Part shown: positions 1-7,533 of the stretch, one piece after another | Position numbering within the stretch: position 1 is the first letter of the stretch | Layout of the letters: each line of letters opens with the position of its first letter | Assembly (NCBI GenBank): GCA_965230215.1 | Contig: CBDDKN010000001.1 | Location: 434,001-498,000, forward strand | Source: RFSX01 sp965230215 | GTDB taxonomy: Bacteria; Bacteroidota; Bacteroidia; Chitinophagales; Saprospiraceae | Reading direction: 5' to 3' | Length of the DNA: 64,000 bases | Made by a program: the position numbers and the translations under genes | Notes under the pieces: generated by a model | What the model saw: the letters and a program-made list of their open reading frames with translations, nothing else | Told to the model about the DNA's origin: nothing | Database searches by the model: none

Positions 1-1
1 T

Positions 2-67
2 ACCTTAAGCTATAATTACAAAGGAGAAGATAAGATGGTATCCGGAACTGTTACAGTTGTAAGGTAG
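2..67 (+). CDS. C-terminal end of an unidentified protein (partial)
   Basis: An open frame enters from the left edge and stops at a TAG at 65-67, giving 21 residues that end in GTVTVVR. The alternating hydrophobic/polar pattern would suit a final beta-strand of a secreted or outer-membrane protein, but this is too short to assign a family. It converges on the aminotransferase gene, which ends 7 bases further on. The call rests only on the open frame at the edge and the compact convergent arrangement. Confidence 0.4.
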   Translation, partial: TLSYNYKGEDKMVSGTVTVVR

Positions 68-74
68 TATTAAT

Positions 75-1364
75 CTATGAAATTTCTTCCAACGCTTTTA
101 TGCATGCCATCACTTCAGCTTCTGTGTTGAGAATGCATGGTGTCAGTCTTGCATATATTGTTTTATAAGGTGTTGTGCTTCCATATATATCCAAATTCCT
201 CAATTTAAGTACAGCATCATTTGGTGTCATACCTTCTACTTCAAACGAGTTGATTCCGGAAGAGAGTTCAGTACTCATAGGTGTATGTAATTTTACCTTA
301 TTGATGCTTTGCATACCTTCTTTCATGAGGGTGTTTAATTCATGCGTTCGATCCTGGATTTTCTTTTTGCCCAGGTCAATATGATACTCGAATGCTTCCT
401 TAAGCGCCCATCTGTGTTCAAAGGAATGGAACCCTCCTGGTGTTATTCTGGCGAAGAAGCTCAGCGGGCCCTCAGGCATAATACCCATCCACATAGCGTA
501 AGCTTCACTGAAAGGCGGAATTATCGGATCTACCATATGCCATGCATCCTTACGTGCCCATACAATTCCTGTTCCTCGTGGACCGAACAACCACTTATGT
601 GTACCGGCAACCAGAAAGTCTACACCTAATTTTTCAACTGTTATATCCTCAACACCAAAACCGTGAACACAGTCTGCGCAGAAGTAAATACGGTCTTCTT
701 CAGTTCTGGTCTGGTTGATCTGTTTGATTAACTGTGACATTTCAGGTAATGGAAGCTTTACACCTGAAATAGAATGTACATAAGTCACTGCCACTATTCT
801 TGTGTTATCTTTGATACCTGCTTTTAAGTTGCTCAGAATTTCATCAACACTGGCAGTGGCTGCATTATCATAAAGATTGATATTGCTTATCTCTGCTCCG
901 TTTTTCTTAGCCGCAAACTCTAACGACTTTTCAGTGGAGTAGTGATCATGAGTGCTGGTCAGGATATGGTCGCCTTGTTTCAGTTTTAGTCCAGAATACA
1001 GAATGGCCAAGCCCATGGTTGTACTGTCGGTTAAGGCTATTTCTGTAGGGTCACAATCAAGATACTGTGCTGCTGTATTGAGAACACCATCCACGCAGCC
1101 GAAGCGTGCATTGTGCCAATACTCTGAGGGATCAGAATCTAATTCTCTTCTGTGTTTTTCAATGGCCTGCCTCACACTTGCTGGGTGTGATGACAATAGA
1201 AACTGCGCCATTTGAATACCCTCGCGAGTAAGCATAAAATCCGATCTGACAGATTCCCAATCCGTTTCTTCTGGGTTTATAAACAGTTTTTTTCCTGTGA
1301 GTGGGAGAAATGTACTGACGCCTAGAACGGTAGTTGATCTTGAAAGAAAATTCCTGCGATCCAT
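75..1364 (-). CDS. Tat-exported class V aminotransferase (PLP enzyme, isopenicillin-N-epimerase-like)
   Basis: A 429-residue fold-type I PLP enzyme of the class V aminotransferase/cysteine desulfurase superfamily. The N-terminus has a twin-arginine signal (RRNFLSR at residues 3-9, then a hydrophobic stretch), so export of the folded, cofactor-loaded protein is likely. The Schiff-base lysine is probably K257 in AGTHKW, followed by a glycine-rich GPRGTG loop. The cofactor-ring aspartate is probably D231 in the DCVHGFG motif. Exported relatives are usually annotated as aminotransferase V or isopenicillin-N epimerase; the substrate cannot be told from sequence. ATG start. It is transcribed alone, convergent with the gene at the left edge. 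The family is secure and the reaction is not. Confidence 0.85.
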   Translation of the reverse strand: MDRRNFLSRSTTVLGVSTFLPLTGKKLFINPEETDWESVRSDFMLTREGIQMAQFLLSSHPASVRQAIEKHRRELDSDPSEYWHNARFGCVDGVLNTAAQYLDCDPTEIALTDSTTMGLAILYSGLKLKQGDHILTSTHDHYSTEKSLEFAAKKNGAEISNINLYDNAATASVDEILSNLKAGIKDNTRIVAVTYVHSISGVKLPLPEMSQLIKQINQTRTEEDRIYFCADCVHGFGVEDITVEKLGVDFLVAGTHKWLFGPRGTGIVWARKDAWHMVDPIIPPFSEAYAMWMGIMPEGPLSFFARITPGGFHSFEHRWALKEAFEYHIDLGKKKIQDRTHELNTLMKEGMQSINKVKLHTPMSTELSSGINSFEVEGMTPNDAVLKLRNLDIYGSTTPYKTIYARLTPCILNTEAEVMACIKALEEIS

Positions 1365-1561
1365 ATGTGCTTTTCGTTTTGTTAGCCATAAGATACTTAG
1401 ATATTTTGTAAAGTCAGTATTAATTCATTTGAACAGGAGCAGTTTTATCAAGTCAAGTTAGTTTGACTTATTGGTAATCCATCATAGGATTCTATAGATT
1501 CATCTATAAGAAATCCATAATTCTTGCGTTTGACATATATTATTAAAAATGAATTTCCGAT

Positions 1562-2707
1562 ATGAACGCACTACAAAACTTCTTCCTGGTTTGTTCAGGA
1601 GCCAAAAAAGCTATCTTAAATCGCACACCTACTGAAATGAACAGATATGTGGGCATAGGTGCTACCATTTTCTTCACGGGACTTTTTGCAATGATTGCAT
1701 CGTCTTATGCCATCTATACTGTTTTTGATTCTTATCCGATTGCCATTGCTTTCGGCTTGCTTTGGGGTCTTATGATTTTTAACCTGGATAGATATATCGT
1801 CTCCACGATGAAAAGAAAGGGGAAGTTTTTTCGCGACTTCGGAATGGCATTTCCGCGATTGGCGCTTGCGGTTTTAATTGCTGTTGTTATAGCAAAACCA
1901 TTGGAGTTGAAGATTTTTGAATCTGAAATAGATGCAGAGATTGCTTTGATGCAACAGGAGAACAAAAAGGCTCAAGAGGACTTGGTGATGAGCAGATATG
2001 TTGATGCAATCACAAAGCAAGAAAGTGATATTGCAAACTTAAAGTCCGAGATTCAGGTGAAAACAGATGTGAGAGATAGGTTAGCAAATGAAGCTATCAT
2101 CGAAGCAGATGGGACTGGCGGTACTCAGCAGAGAAATATGGGGCCAATCTATGCTATCAAAAAGCAGGAGGCCGACAATGCTGACGCCGAACTTCAGGCT
2201 CTGATTGCGCAATCAACGCCATTGATAGAAGCAAGGCAAGAAGATTTGGCAGCATTGAATGAACGTATGAATCAGGATATGATTTCTTTAGAAAATGCTA
2301 CTCTGTCGGGATTCGCTGCAAGGCTTGAAGCATTGGATCGACTTTCGGATAAGAGTCAAATCATATATCTGGCCAGCATATTTATCATGTTGTTATTCAT
2401 TGCTATTGAGACTGCTCCAATATTTGTAAAGTTGATTTCGGAAAGAAGTCCTTATGACTATGTATTGGATAAGCATGAGTTTAAATATGTGATGAATCAT
2501 AAATCGATCACAGAGTTGTTGCGTGAACGGACTCAGAATGCTTTGGATTTTGAAACGAAAACTGGTCGATATAAAACGAACCTGGCCATTGATGCCGAAA
2601 AGGAGATATCACGACAGGCACTACAGGAACATCTGGAGTCAATAAAAACCGAACCGTTGGTTTGGAAGGATCTGCTTAAAAAGGGCAAGTTGTTTCAGCT
2701 AGAGTAG
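1562..2707 (+). CDS. DUF4407 membrane protein
   Basis: A 381-residue integral membrane protein matching DUF4407 in layout. Three hydrophobic segments lie at about residues 26-48, 56-76 and 94-112. A long charged helical, coiled-coil-like region rich in E, Q and K spans about 120-255. A further membrane segment follows at about 266-290, then a basic cytoplasmic tail. The stretch FNLDRYIV after the second segment is typical of the family. DUF4407 proteins are common in Bacteroidota and have no established function. ATG start; about 200 non-coding bases precede it, with a short inverted repeat (AAGTCAA/TTGACTT) at 1450-1469. No obvious operon partner. Confidence 0.75.
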   Translation: MNALQNFFLVCSGAKKAILNRTPTEMNRYVGIGATIFFTGLFAMIASSYAIYTVFDSYPIAIAFGLLWGLMIFNLDRYIVSTMKRKGKFFRDFGMAFPRLALAVLIAVVIAKPLELKIFESEIDAEIALMQQENKKAQEDLVMSRYVDAITKQESDIANLKSEIQVKTDVRDRLANEAIIEADGTGGTQQRNMGPIYAIKKQEADNADAELQALIAQSTPLIEARQEDLAALNERMNQDMISLENATLSGFAARLEALDRLSDKSQIIYLASIFIMLLFIAIETAPIFVKLISERSPYDYVLDKHEFKYVMNHKSITELLRERTQNALDFETKTGRYKTNLAIDAEKEISRQALQEHLESIKTEPLVWKDLLKKGKLFQLE

Positions 2708-2853
2708 CAATATGGTTTAGGCGGTCTATAACAATTCGTAGCCAATGTCTGTTACCATTTTTGTGACATTGTTTGATGCATAGGTTTCTTATCCATGAAA
2801 TCATTATTAGTGTCTGATGATAACTCAGAAGTCACCAGATTTAATCTGTATTT

Positions 2854-3063
2854 ATGTTTAAACAAGCCCTCAAAGTCTTTGTTGTTCTATACATAATCGT
2901 CATCTCGCTATTCTTTTACAGAAATTGTATAGCGACTGGCAACTATTCAAAACCTGTTATTATACATTTTTTAATTGTCTCAATTTTCATACTTCCGCCT
3001 CCAGTTTATATTGTTTCGCTAATTGGTACATATATTTGCGGTAAATTATATGGTGCTAAGTAG
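2854..3063 (+). CDS. small two-helix membrane protein, hypothetical
   Basis: A 69-residue open frame with two strongly hydrophobic segments (about residues 7-24 and 36-60) separated by a short polar loop with N and C residues, ending in a basic tail (GKLYGAK). It starts with ATG and lies in a gap between two same-strand membrane-protein genes, 53 bases before the next. I recognise no family. The hydrophobic pattern argues for a real small protein. Its AT-rich codons and isolation leave chance open. Confidence 0.4.
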   Translation: MFKQALKVFVVLYIIVISLFFYRNCIATGNYSKPVIIHFLIVSIFILPPPVYIVSLIGTYICGKLYGAK

Positions 3064-3116
3064 AGAATCGAAACTTAGGCCTTATAGAATCAACAGAAAA
3101 TATTAAAAGGAAAAAG

Positions 3117-3989
3117 ATGATGAAGAATATATTGTTATGGGTTCTTGCAGTTTTCATGGCCTTAGCCGCTATGATCTATCAGAGAAGTACTGGCCCAACA
3201 TATGAATTCAAAGGCAGTTTAGAGCATAACGGAGAGAAGCATAAGTATGAACTGATACGTACGCATGAAACTACTGGAGGCGCCAAGGTAGAGATGCCAA
3301 ATATTGATGCAGCAGATTACAAGGCAACATTAAATTATAAACGATACAGGACTCAGGATGCCATCACATCTTTAGATTTTAAGATGGATGCTGATAATAG
3401 ACTGGTGGCCCAATTACCTGTTCAGCCTGCTGCAGGTAAAATGGAATATTATGTGACAGGAAATATCGGCAGTGAAGCATTTAGCATTCCTGCTAAAGGG
3501 GAGCCGAATATTGTACTTCGATATAAGGATCCTGTTTCACCGTATATTTTGATACCACATGTTGTAATGATGATCATCGTTATCATCTTTGGGATCAGAG
3601 CAGGCTTAGGTGCAATATTTGATGATGGGACCATGCGTAAGTGGACGATAGTTGCATTCGGAGCCATGACACTGGGAGGTATGATATTAGGACCCTTGGT
3701 TCAGAAGAGTGCTTTCGGGGAGTATTGGACAGGTTTCCCTTTTGGAGGTGACTTCACTGACAATAAGATGCTGATAATGTGGTTGGCATGGGCTCTAGCG
3801 CTTTCTATTATTGGTTTTAAAGCTAAAAAGAAAGAGGGGCTTAGCAGAGGTGCTGTCATTATGGCTGCACTCGTCATGACTGTTGTTTATTTGATACCTC
3901 ACAGTATGGGTGGTTCTACTTTGGATTACGAAGCTGTCGATAAAGGCATCGATCCCAAAGAAGCCATTAAAACAGGTGCAGAAAAATAA
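3117..3989 (+). CDS. multi-pass membrane protein with an extracytoplasmic beta domain, hypothetical
   Basis: A 290-residue protein. An N-terminal hydrophobic anchor (about 4-20) precedes a soluble beta-rich domain (about 25-135) that probably faces the periplasm. Four hydrophobic segments follow at roughly 140-165, 172-195, 217-234 and 243-260, and the tail is charged. A tandem ATG allows a start at 3117 or 3120. The next gene, a DUF2231-like membrane protein, begins 33 bases later on the same strand, so the two probably form a transcription unit and may act together in the inner membrane. I do not recognise a named family. Conserved-looking H and W residues in the membrane region would be compatible with a redox or haem-related role, but that is speculation. 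Confidence 0.65.
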   Translation: MMKNILLWVLAVFMALAAMIYQRSTGPTYEFKGSLEHNGEKHKYELIRTHETTGGAKVEMPNIDAADYKATLNYKRYRTQDAITSLDFKMDADNRLVAQLPVQPAAGKMEYYVTGNIGSEAFSIPAKGEPNIVLRYKDPVSPYILIPHVVMMIIVIIFGIRAGLGAIFDDGTMRKWTIVAFGAMTLGGMILGPLVQKSAFGEYWTGFPFGGDFTDNKMLIMWLAWALALSIIGFKAKKKEGLSRGAVIMAALVMTVVYLIPHSMGGSTLDYEAVDKGIDPKEAIKTGAEK

Positions 3990-4022
3990 CAATTCCGTTT
4001 ATCAAGATTAATAACTGCAAAG

Positions 4023-4472
4023 ATGATAGCAAATTGGATTCATGTCATGATTGTTCATTTTGCAGTGATTGGTACACCATGGATATTGTATCGTGTGTTT
4101 ACACATCGTAAGAGTCCATTGGATTCTTCACAATGGAAAAACAATTATAGCGCACTTATCATTTTGGGTTTAATTGCTACCACGGCATATTTTACCGGAC
4201 CAGAAGCTGCTGATTGGACCAAGCAAGTATTGGACTCATATTCACAAGATCATGTAGAGAATCACGCGCTTTGGGGGAGGGTAGCATTTGTCATTCAGGT
4301 GATCACGGCATTCATAGGAATCATGGGCTGGTCTAGCATCTATCAAGAGGAAACACCCAATAAGAGAATACCAATCATTCTGATCCTATTGCTGATCACC
4401 AATACTTTGGTAATGATATATACAGCGCACCTTGGAGGTCTGATCAGGAGAATGGATCTTATGTTTTATTGA
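4023..4472 (+). CDS. DUF2231-like inner-membrane protein
   Basis: A 149-residue protein with four predicted membrane helices. It resembles DUF2231 family proteins: HVMIVHFAVIG near the N-terminus (the family pattern is H-x-x-x-V-H-F), a TAYFTGPEAAD segment after the second helix, an H-x-x-W-G-R-x-A motif at the third, and TAHLGG at the fourth. The spaced histidines have led to suggestions of haem binding in this family; that is family knowledge and has not been shown here. ATG start. It is paired with the membrane protein 33 bases upstream. Confidence 0.6.
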   Translation: MIANWIHVMIVHFAVIGTPWILYRVFTHRKSPLDSSQWKNNYSALIILGLIATTAYFTGPEAADWTKQVLDSYSQDHVENHALWGRVAFVIQVITAFIGIMGWSSIYQEETPNKRIPIILILLLITNTLVMIYTAHLGGLIRRMDLMFY

Positions 4473-4577
4473 GTTGAAACCACCGCTTCAAACCCATATT
4501 ACATATTAAATATGTTTTTTATATGACAATGACGCAAAAACTTAATTATCCCATCCGTGTTAAACATTCTTAATGTT

Positions 4578-4585
4578 TACATTTG
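4578..4585 (+). promoter_or_regulatory. Bacteroidota -7 box for the DUF5916 gene
   Basis: TACATTTG matches the TAnnTTTG -7 consensus of the Bacteroidota housekeeping sigma factor. Transcription would begin around 4591, just upstream of the signal-peptide coding stretch that starts at 4607. No good TTTG -33 box is seen at the expected spacing. Confidence 0.5.
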
Positions 4586-4606
4586 CGCCATCCAAATTAA
4601 GGGTAG

Positions 4607-7033
4607 CTGGAAAGATTCATACAAATAATTGCTTTTATATGCCTCTCTGTATACGCATATTCACAGGGACAGAATAAGCCTATTTCTGCATCAAGGACAA
4701 ACGGTGATATTTTAATAGATGGACTCATGCAGGAAGAGAGCTGGGCCTATGCTCAGATTGCTACTGATTTCGTAGAGCGTGATCCAACAGAAGGGGAGAA
4801 ACCGCCTTACAAAACAGAAGTGCGCCTGCTTTTCGACGACAACAACATCTACATTTTAGCTTATTGTTATGATGCTCACCCTGATAGCATTCTCACGCAA
4901 CTGGGTGAACGCGATGACAGGTTGAATGCCGACTTTTTCAAAGTCTCTTTTGACACTTATAACAAATTGCTGGATGCATACAGTTTTTCTGTTACGGCCT
5001 CGGGTGTACAATCGGATTCCAGGATTTCTGATTCTCAGTTTAACGCGGTTTGGGATAGTGCGGTGCAGATTGTAGAAGACGGGTGGATTGCAGAAATTAA
5101 AATTCCTTATTATGCATTGAGGTTTCCAAAAGCGGACAAGCAGATTTGGCGTGTGCAGTTTGAAAGAGAGATTCGCAGAAGCCGGACCTTGCTTCAATGG
5201 TGCCTCGTGCCAAAGCGGGTAGAAACAGAGATCAATTATTGGGGATTGCTTACCGGGCTGGACAATATTAATGACCCTTTGCGTTTGTCATTCTCGCCCT
5301 ATATTTCATCATTTTCTGAGTTTTATGACGGCAACAGTTCATTGGGTTACGGCGCAGGTGCTGACCTCAAATTGGGTCTCAATGAAAGCTATACTCTGGA
5401 TATGACATTGTTACCAGATTTTTCTCAGGTCAGATCAGATAATATCGTTAAGAACCTTGGCGCCTTTGAAGTTGTGTTTGATGAGCAGCGTCCCTTTTTT
5501 CAGGAAGGTGTGGAATTGTTCAACAGGGGTGATTTGTTTTATTCCCGAAGAATAGGAGGTGTGCCCCTTGATTTTAGCAGGTCCTATGATGGTATCGGTC
5601 CAACTGAACAGATAATTGATAATCCGATCAATTCAAAACTGATCAATGTGGCCAAAGTATCCGGCAGAAACAGTAAAGGACTTGGCGTAGGTGTCATGAA
5701 CGCTATTACAGACGAGAGTAATGTCACCATTGAAGATACAGAAACGGGGAAGATTAGAAAGATACAGACCAATCCCCTTGTGAATTACAGTGTTGTCTCC
5801 ATAGACCAAAATCTGAAAAACAATAGTTCGGTCTATTTTATCAATCTGAATACAACCCGATTTGGAGATTATATTGATGCGAATGTCAGCGCCGCAGGAA
5901 TAAATTTGATATCCAAAAATTCAAGCTATTCTGTTGAGGCCAATATCAAGGTTTCACAGAGAGATACCAGTCTTTTGGATAATCTTTTGAAGTGGAATGA
6001 CAGCGATGGTTTAAGCTACTTTTTCAATTTTTCAAAGATAAAAGGCAATTTCAAATTCGGTCTTTCCAGTGAATCCAAGTCCCCTGATTTCAATCCGAAT
6101 GATCTGGGTGTAAACTTTGCCACCAATATCCGAAACCATTCATTAAACCTTCAGTATAACAAATACAACCCATTCTGGATATTAAACAGGAACAGCAATT
6201 CGATCACATTTAGCCTGGATCAGGATTACACAACAGGGGAGATACTAAAGAAACGGTACAGCAACAAGTTCTTTTTTCTATTCCCATCTTTTACAGCTGT
6301 CTGGTTAGAAATGAGTTCACAAATAGGAGATGGAATAGATTTATTTGAATCACGCGTGCCCGGGCAGAAATTCATTGTACCAGAGTTTTATTACAACGGC
6401 ATCGGGATATCAACCGACTATAGGAAACCCTTTGCACTTGATGGAAATATAGGATATGGTGAGGGCTACTTTACGGATTATGTTGTGAATCATTATTTTG
6501 AAGTGAGTCTCAGGCCAATTATTCGTGTCAGTGATCAGTTGACGCTCACACCTTCTGTGAATTTTACCAACTTTCTGAATGGCGCTGGCTTTGCAGGGTA
6601 TTTTGACGGACAACCCAAATACGGCGTCCGCGATGTAAGGACATTGACCAATATACTACAAGGCAAATATCTGTTTAAAAACAACCTTTCATTAACCCTC
6701 AGGATAAGGCATTATTGGTCATATGGTTTGTATGATTATTATGGTGACCTTGATGAGGATGGTTATATAATCAGGGACGATGAATTTACAGGCAATGCCG
6801 ACTTCAATTTCAATGCCTTTAATACGGATCTCATCTTTGCGTGGCAGTTTGCGCCGGGGAGTTTTTTGAACGTGGTCTACAAGAATGAGCTGCAGATGGA
6901 TGAGCAGGATATCCAGCGCGCTTACCTAACAAATTTAAAATCGGTGTTTAATGAAGAGCAGAGAAACACCATCACCATGAAGCTCATCTATTTTCTGGAT
7001 GCAGTTTCGACTTATGAGAAGTTGGTTAATTGA
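4607..7033 (+). CDS. DUF5916 outer-membrane protein (N-terminal CBM9-like sugar-binding fold)
   Basis: The protein has a CBM9-like beta domain (about residues 35-215 counted from 4607) opening with the typical I-DG-L-x-E-x-x-W motif. A long beta-rich DUF5916 region follows, with alternating hydrophobic/aromatic strands like an outer-membrane barrel. The first in-frame ATG (4727) falls inside that opening motif and would remove any signal peptide. The frame is open from 4607, where CTG begins a good signal peptide (ERF, hydrophobic core IIAFICLSVYAY, cleavage before SQGQ). The -7 box at 4578 fits that start. I therefore extend the gene to 4607 (808 residues), with a non-ATG start or a start lost to a sequence error. 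Function of DUF5916 is unknown; surface carbohydrate binding is plausible. Confidence 0.75.
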   Translation: MERFIQIIAFICLSVYAYSQGQNKPISASRTNGDILIDGLMQEESWAYAQIATDFVERDPTEGEKPPYKTEVRLLFDDNNIYILAYCYDAHPDSILTQLGERDDRLNADFFKVSFDTYNKLLDAYSFSVTASGVQSDSRISDSQFNAVWDSAVQIVEDGWIAEIKIPYYALRFPKADKQIWRVQFEREIRRSRTLLQWCLVPKRVETEINYWGLLTGLDNINDPLRLSFSPYISSFSEFYDGNSSLGYGAGADLKLGLNESYTLDMTLLPDFSQVRSDNIVKNLGAFEVVFDEQRPFFQEGVELFNRGDLFYSRRIGGVPLDFSRSYDGIGPTEQIIDNPINSKLINVAKVSGRNSKGLGVGVMNAITDESNVTIEDTETGKIRKIQTNPLVNYSVVSIDQNLKNNSSVYFINLNTTRFGDYIDANVSAAGINLISKNSSYSVEANIKVSQRDTSLLDNLLKWNDSDGLSYFFNFSKIKGNFKFGLSSESKSPDFNPNDLGVNFATNIRNHSLNLQYNKYNPFWILNRNSNSITFSLDQDYTTGEILKKRYSNKFFFLFPSFTAVWLEMSSQIGDGIDLFESRVPGQKFIVPEFYYNGIGISTDYRKPFALDGNIGYGEGYFTDYVVNHYFEVSLRPIIRVSDQLTLTPSVNFTNFLNGAGFAGYFDGQPKYGVRDVRTLTNILQGKYLFKNNLSLTLRIRHYWSYGLYDYYGDLDEDGYIIRDDEFTGNADFNFNAFNTDLIFAWQFAPGSFLNVVYKNELQMDEQDIQRAYLTNLKSVFNEEQRNTITMKLIYFLDAVSTYEKLVN

Positions 7034-7113
7034 AACGCTTTAATTTATCTTGACTTCGTATTAAGCTATGATTAATCAGTTTTAGTCAATATGATCGACT
7101 TATAAGTTTATTG

Positions 7114-7336
7114 CAGGGATTGCCCTGGGAGACCTGTATGGTGGTGTACACTATTCTGAAGCTTTTAGTAGAAAGGGATTACTTCACTTCGTTCAGTGAT
7201 CCCTTACTAGCCCGTAGGATGACCGAACGATTTCCGCTTTAGCGGAATGAATGGACTAAATGTCCATTCAAGTGAGGGAACCATTGCCTCAGCAATGGGT
7301 GGGTGGCGGTTCGAATCCCCTGCAATCGTGTAGGGG
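7114..7336. repeat. cluster of short perfect hairpins
   Basis: Successive inverted repeats, most with 4-5 base loops: CAGGG/CCCTG (7114-7127); AAGGGAT...ATCCCTT (7173-7205, with an inner CACT/AGTG stem); TTCCGC/GCGGAA (7232-7247); TGAATGGAC/GTCCATTCA, nine perfect pairs (7248-7270); CCATTGC/GCAATGG (7281-7298); and CCCCTGCA/TGTAGGGG with one G-T pair (7317-7336). A 14-base piece identical to the tRNA-Glu T-arm (7308-7321) lies inside the cluster, in inverted orientation to the gene. This is the only long gene-poor stretch of the window (7034-7533). Confidence 0.7.
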
Positions 7337-7343
7337 TAAATAA
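7141..7343 (+). pseudogene. possible decayed GIY-YIG nuclease gene
   Basis: Two adjacent frames read VVYTI (from 7141) and YSEAFSRK (from 7152). Together these resemble the VYxLYSEAF opening of small GIY-YIG nucleases common in Bacteroidota, with a few bases missing between them. Stops follow quickly. A terminal frame from an ATG at 7260 to a TAA at 7343 reads through the hairpins and the tRNA-like piece and ends in SNPLQSCRGK, which resembles tails created when such genes run into tRNA-like sequence. No full GIY-YIG domain remains. This is pattern recognition over very few residues. Confidence 0.3.
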
Positions 7344-7374
7344 AAAAAGCCCTTAGTTGTAAAAACTAAGAGCT
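7342..7374 (-). terminator. rho-independent terminator of tRNA-Glu
   Basis: On the minus strand, the stem AGCTCTTAG/CTAAGGGCT (7349-7374, one G-T pair) with an 8-base loop is followed by seven T residues (7342-7348). It lies 9 bases downstream of the tRNA-Glu 3' end. Confidence 0.8.
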
Positions 7375-7383
7375 TCAGAATAG

Positions 7384-7455
7384 TAGCCCGTAGGGGATTC
7401 GAACCCCTGCTACCAGGATGAAAACCTGGCGTCCTAACCCCTAGACGAACGGGCC
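7384..7455 (-). tRNA. tRNA-Glu (UUC)
   Basis: A 72-base cloverleaf. The acceptor stem is GGCCCGT/ACGGGCT with a terminal G-U pair and discriminator A. The anticodon stem CCAGG/CCTGG encloses the loop TTTTCAT, giving anticodon UUC. The T-arm is GGGG-TTCGAAT-CCCC. CCA is not encoded, since CT follows the discriminator. A promoter lies 38 bases upstream and a terminator directly downstream, so it is a single-gene unit. Confidence 0.95.
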
Positions 7456-7493
7456 TCAATCTTTTAAATTACCGCCTCTCCTTCGAAGCGATG

Positions 7494-7526
7494 CAAATAT
7501 ATAAATAAATAGATTTTATAAGCAAA
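7494..7526 (-). promoter_or_regulatory. promoter of tRNA-Glu
   Basis: On the minus strand, TTTG (7523-7526) and TATATTTG (7494-7501) are separated by 21 bases, close to the Bacteroidota TTTG-N19-TAnnTTTG promoter. The -7 box ends 38 bases before the tRNA 5' end. Confidence 0.6.
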
Positions 7527-7533
7527 CCCTAAT

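Noticed and set aside
4727..7033. DUF5916 gene starting at the first ATG
   Set aside because: That start cuts off the signal peptide and part of the family's opening motif; the frame is open to 4607.
7249..7336. A second complete tRNA gene on the plus strand
   Set aside because: Only a T-arm-like piece is present; no anticodon arm or matching acceptor stem can be built.
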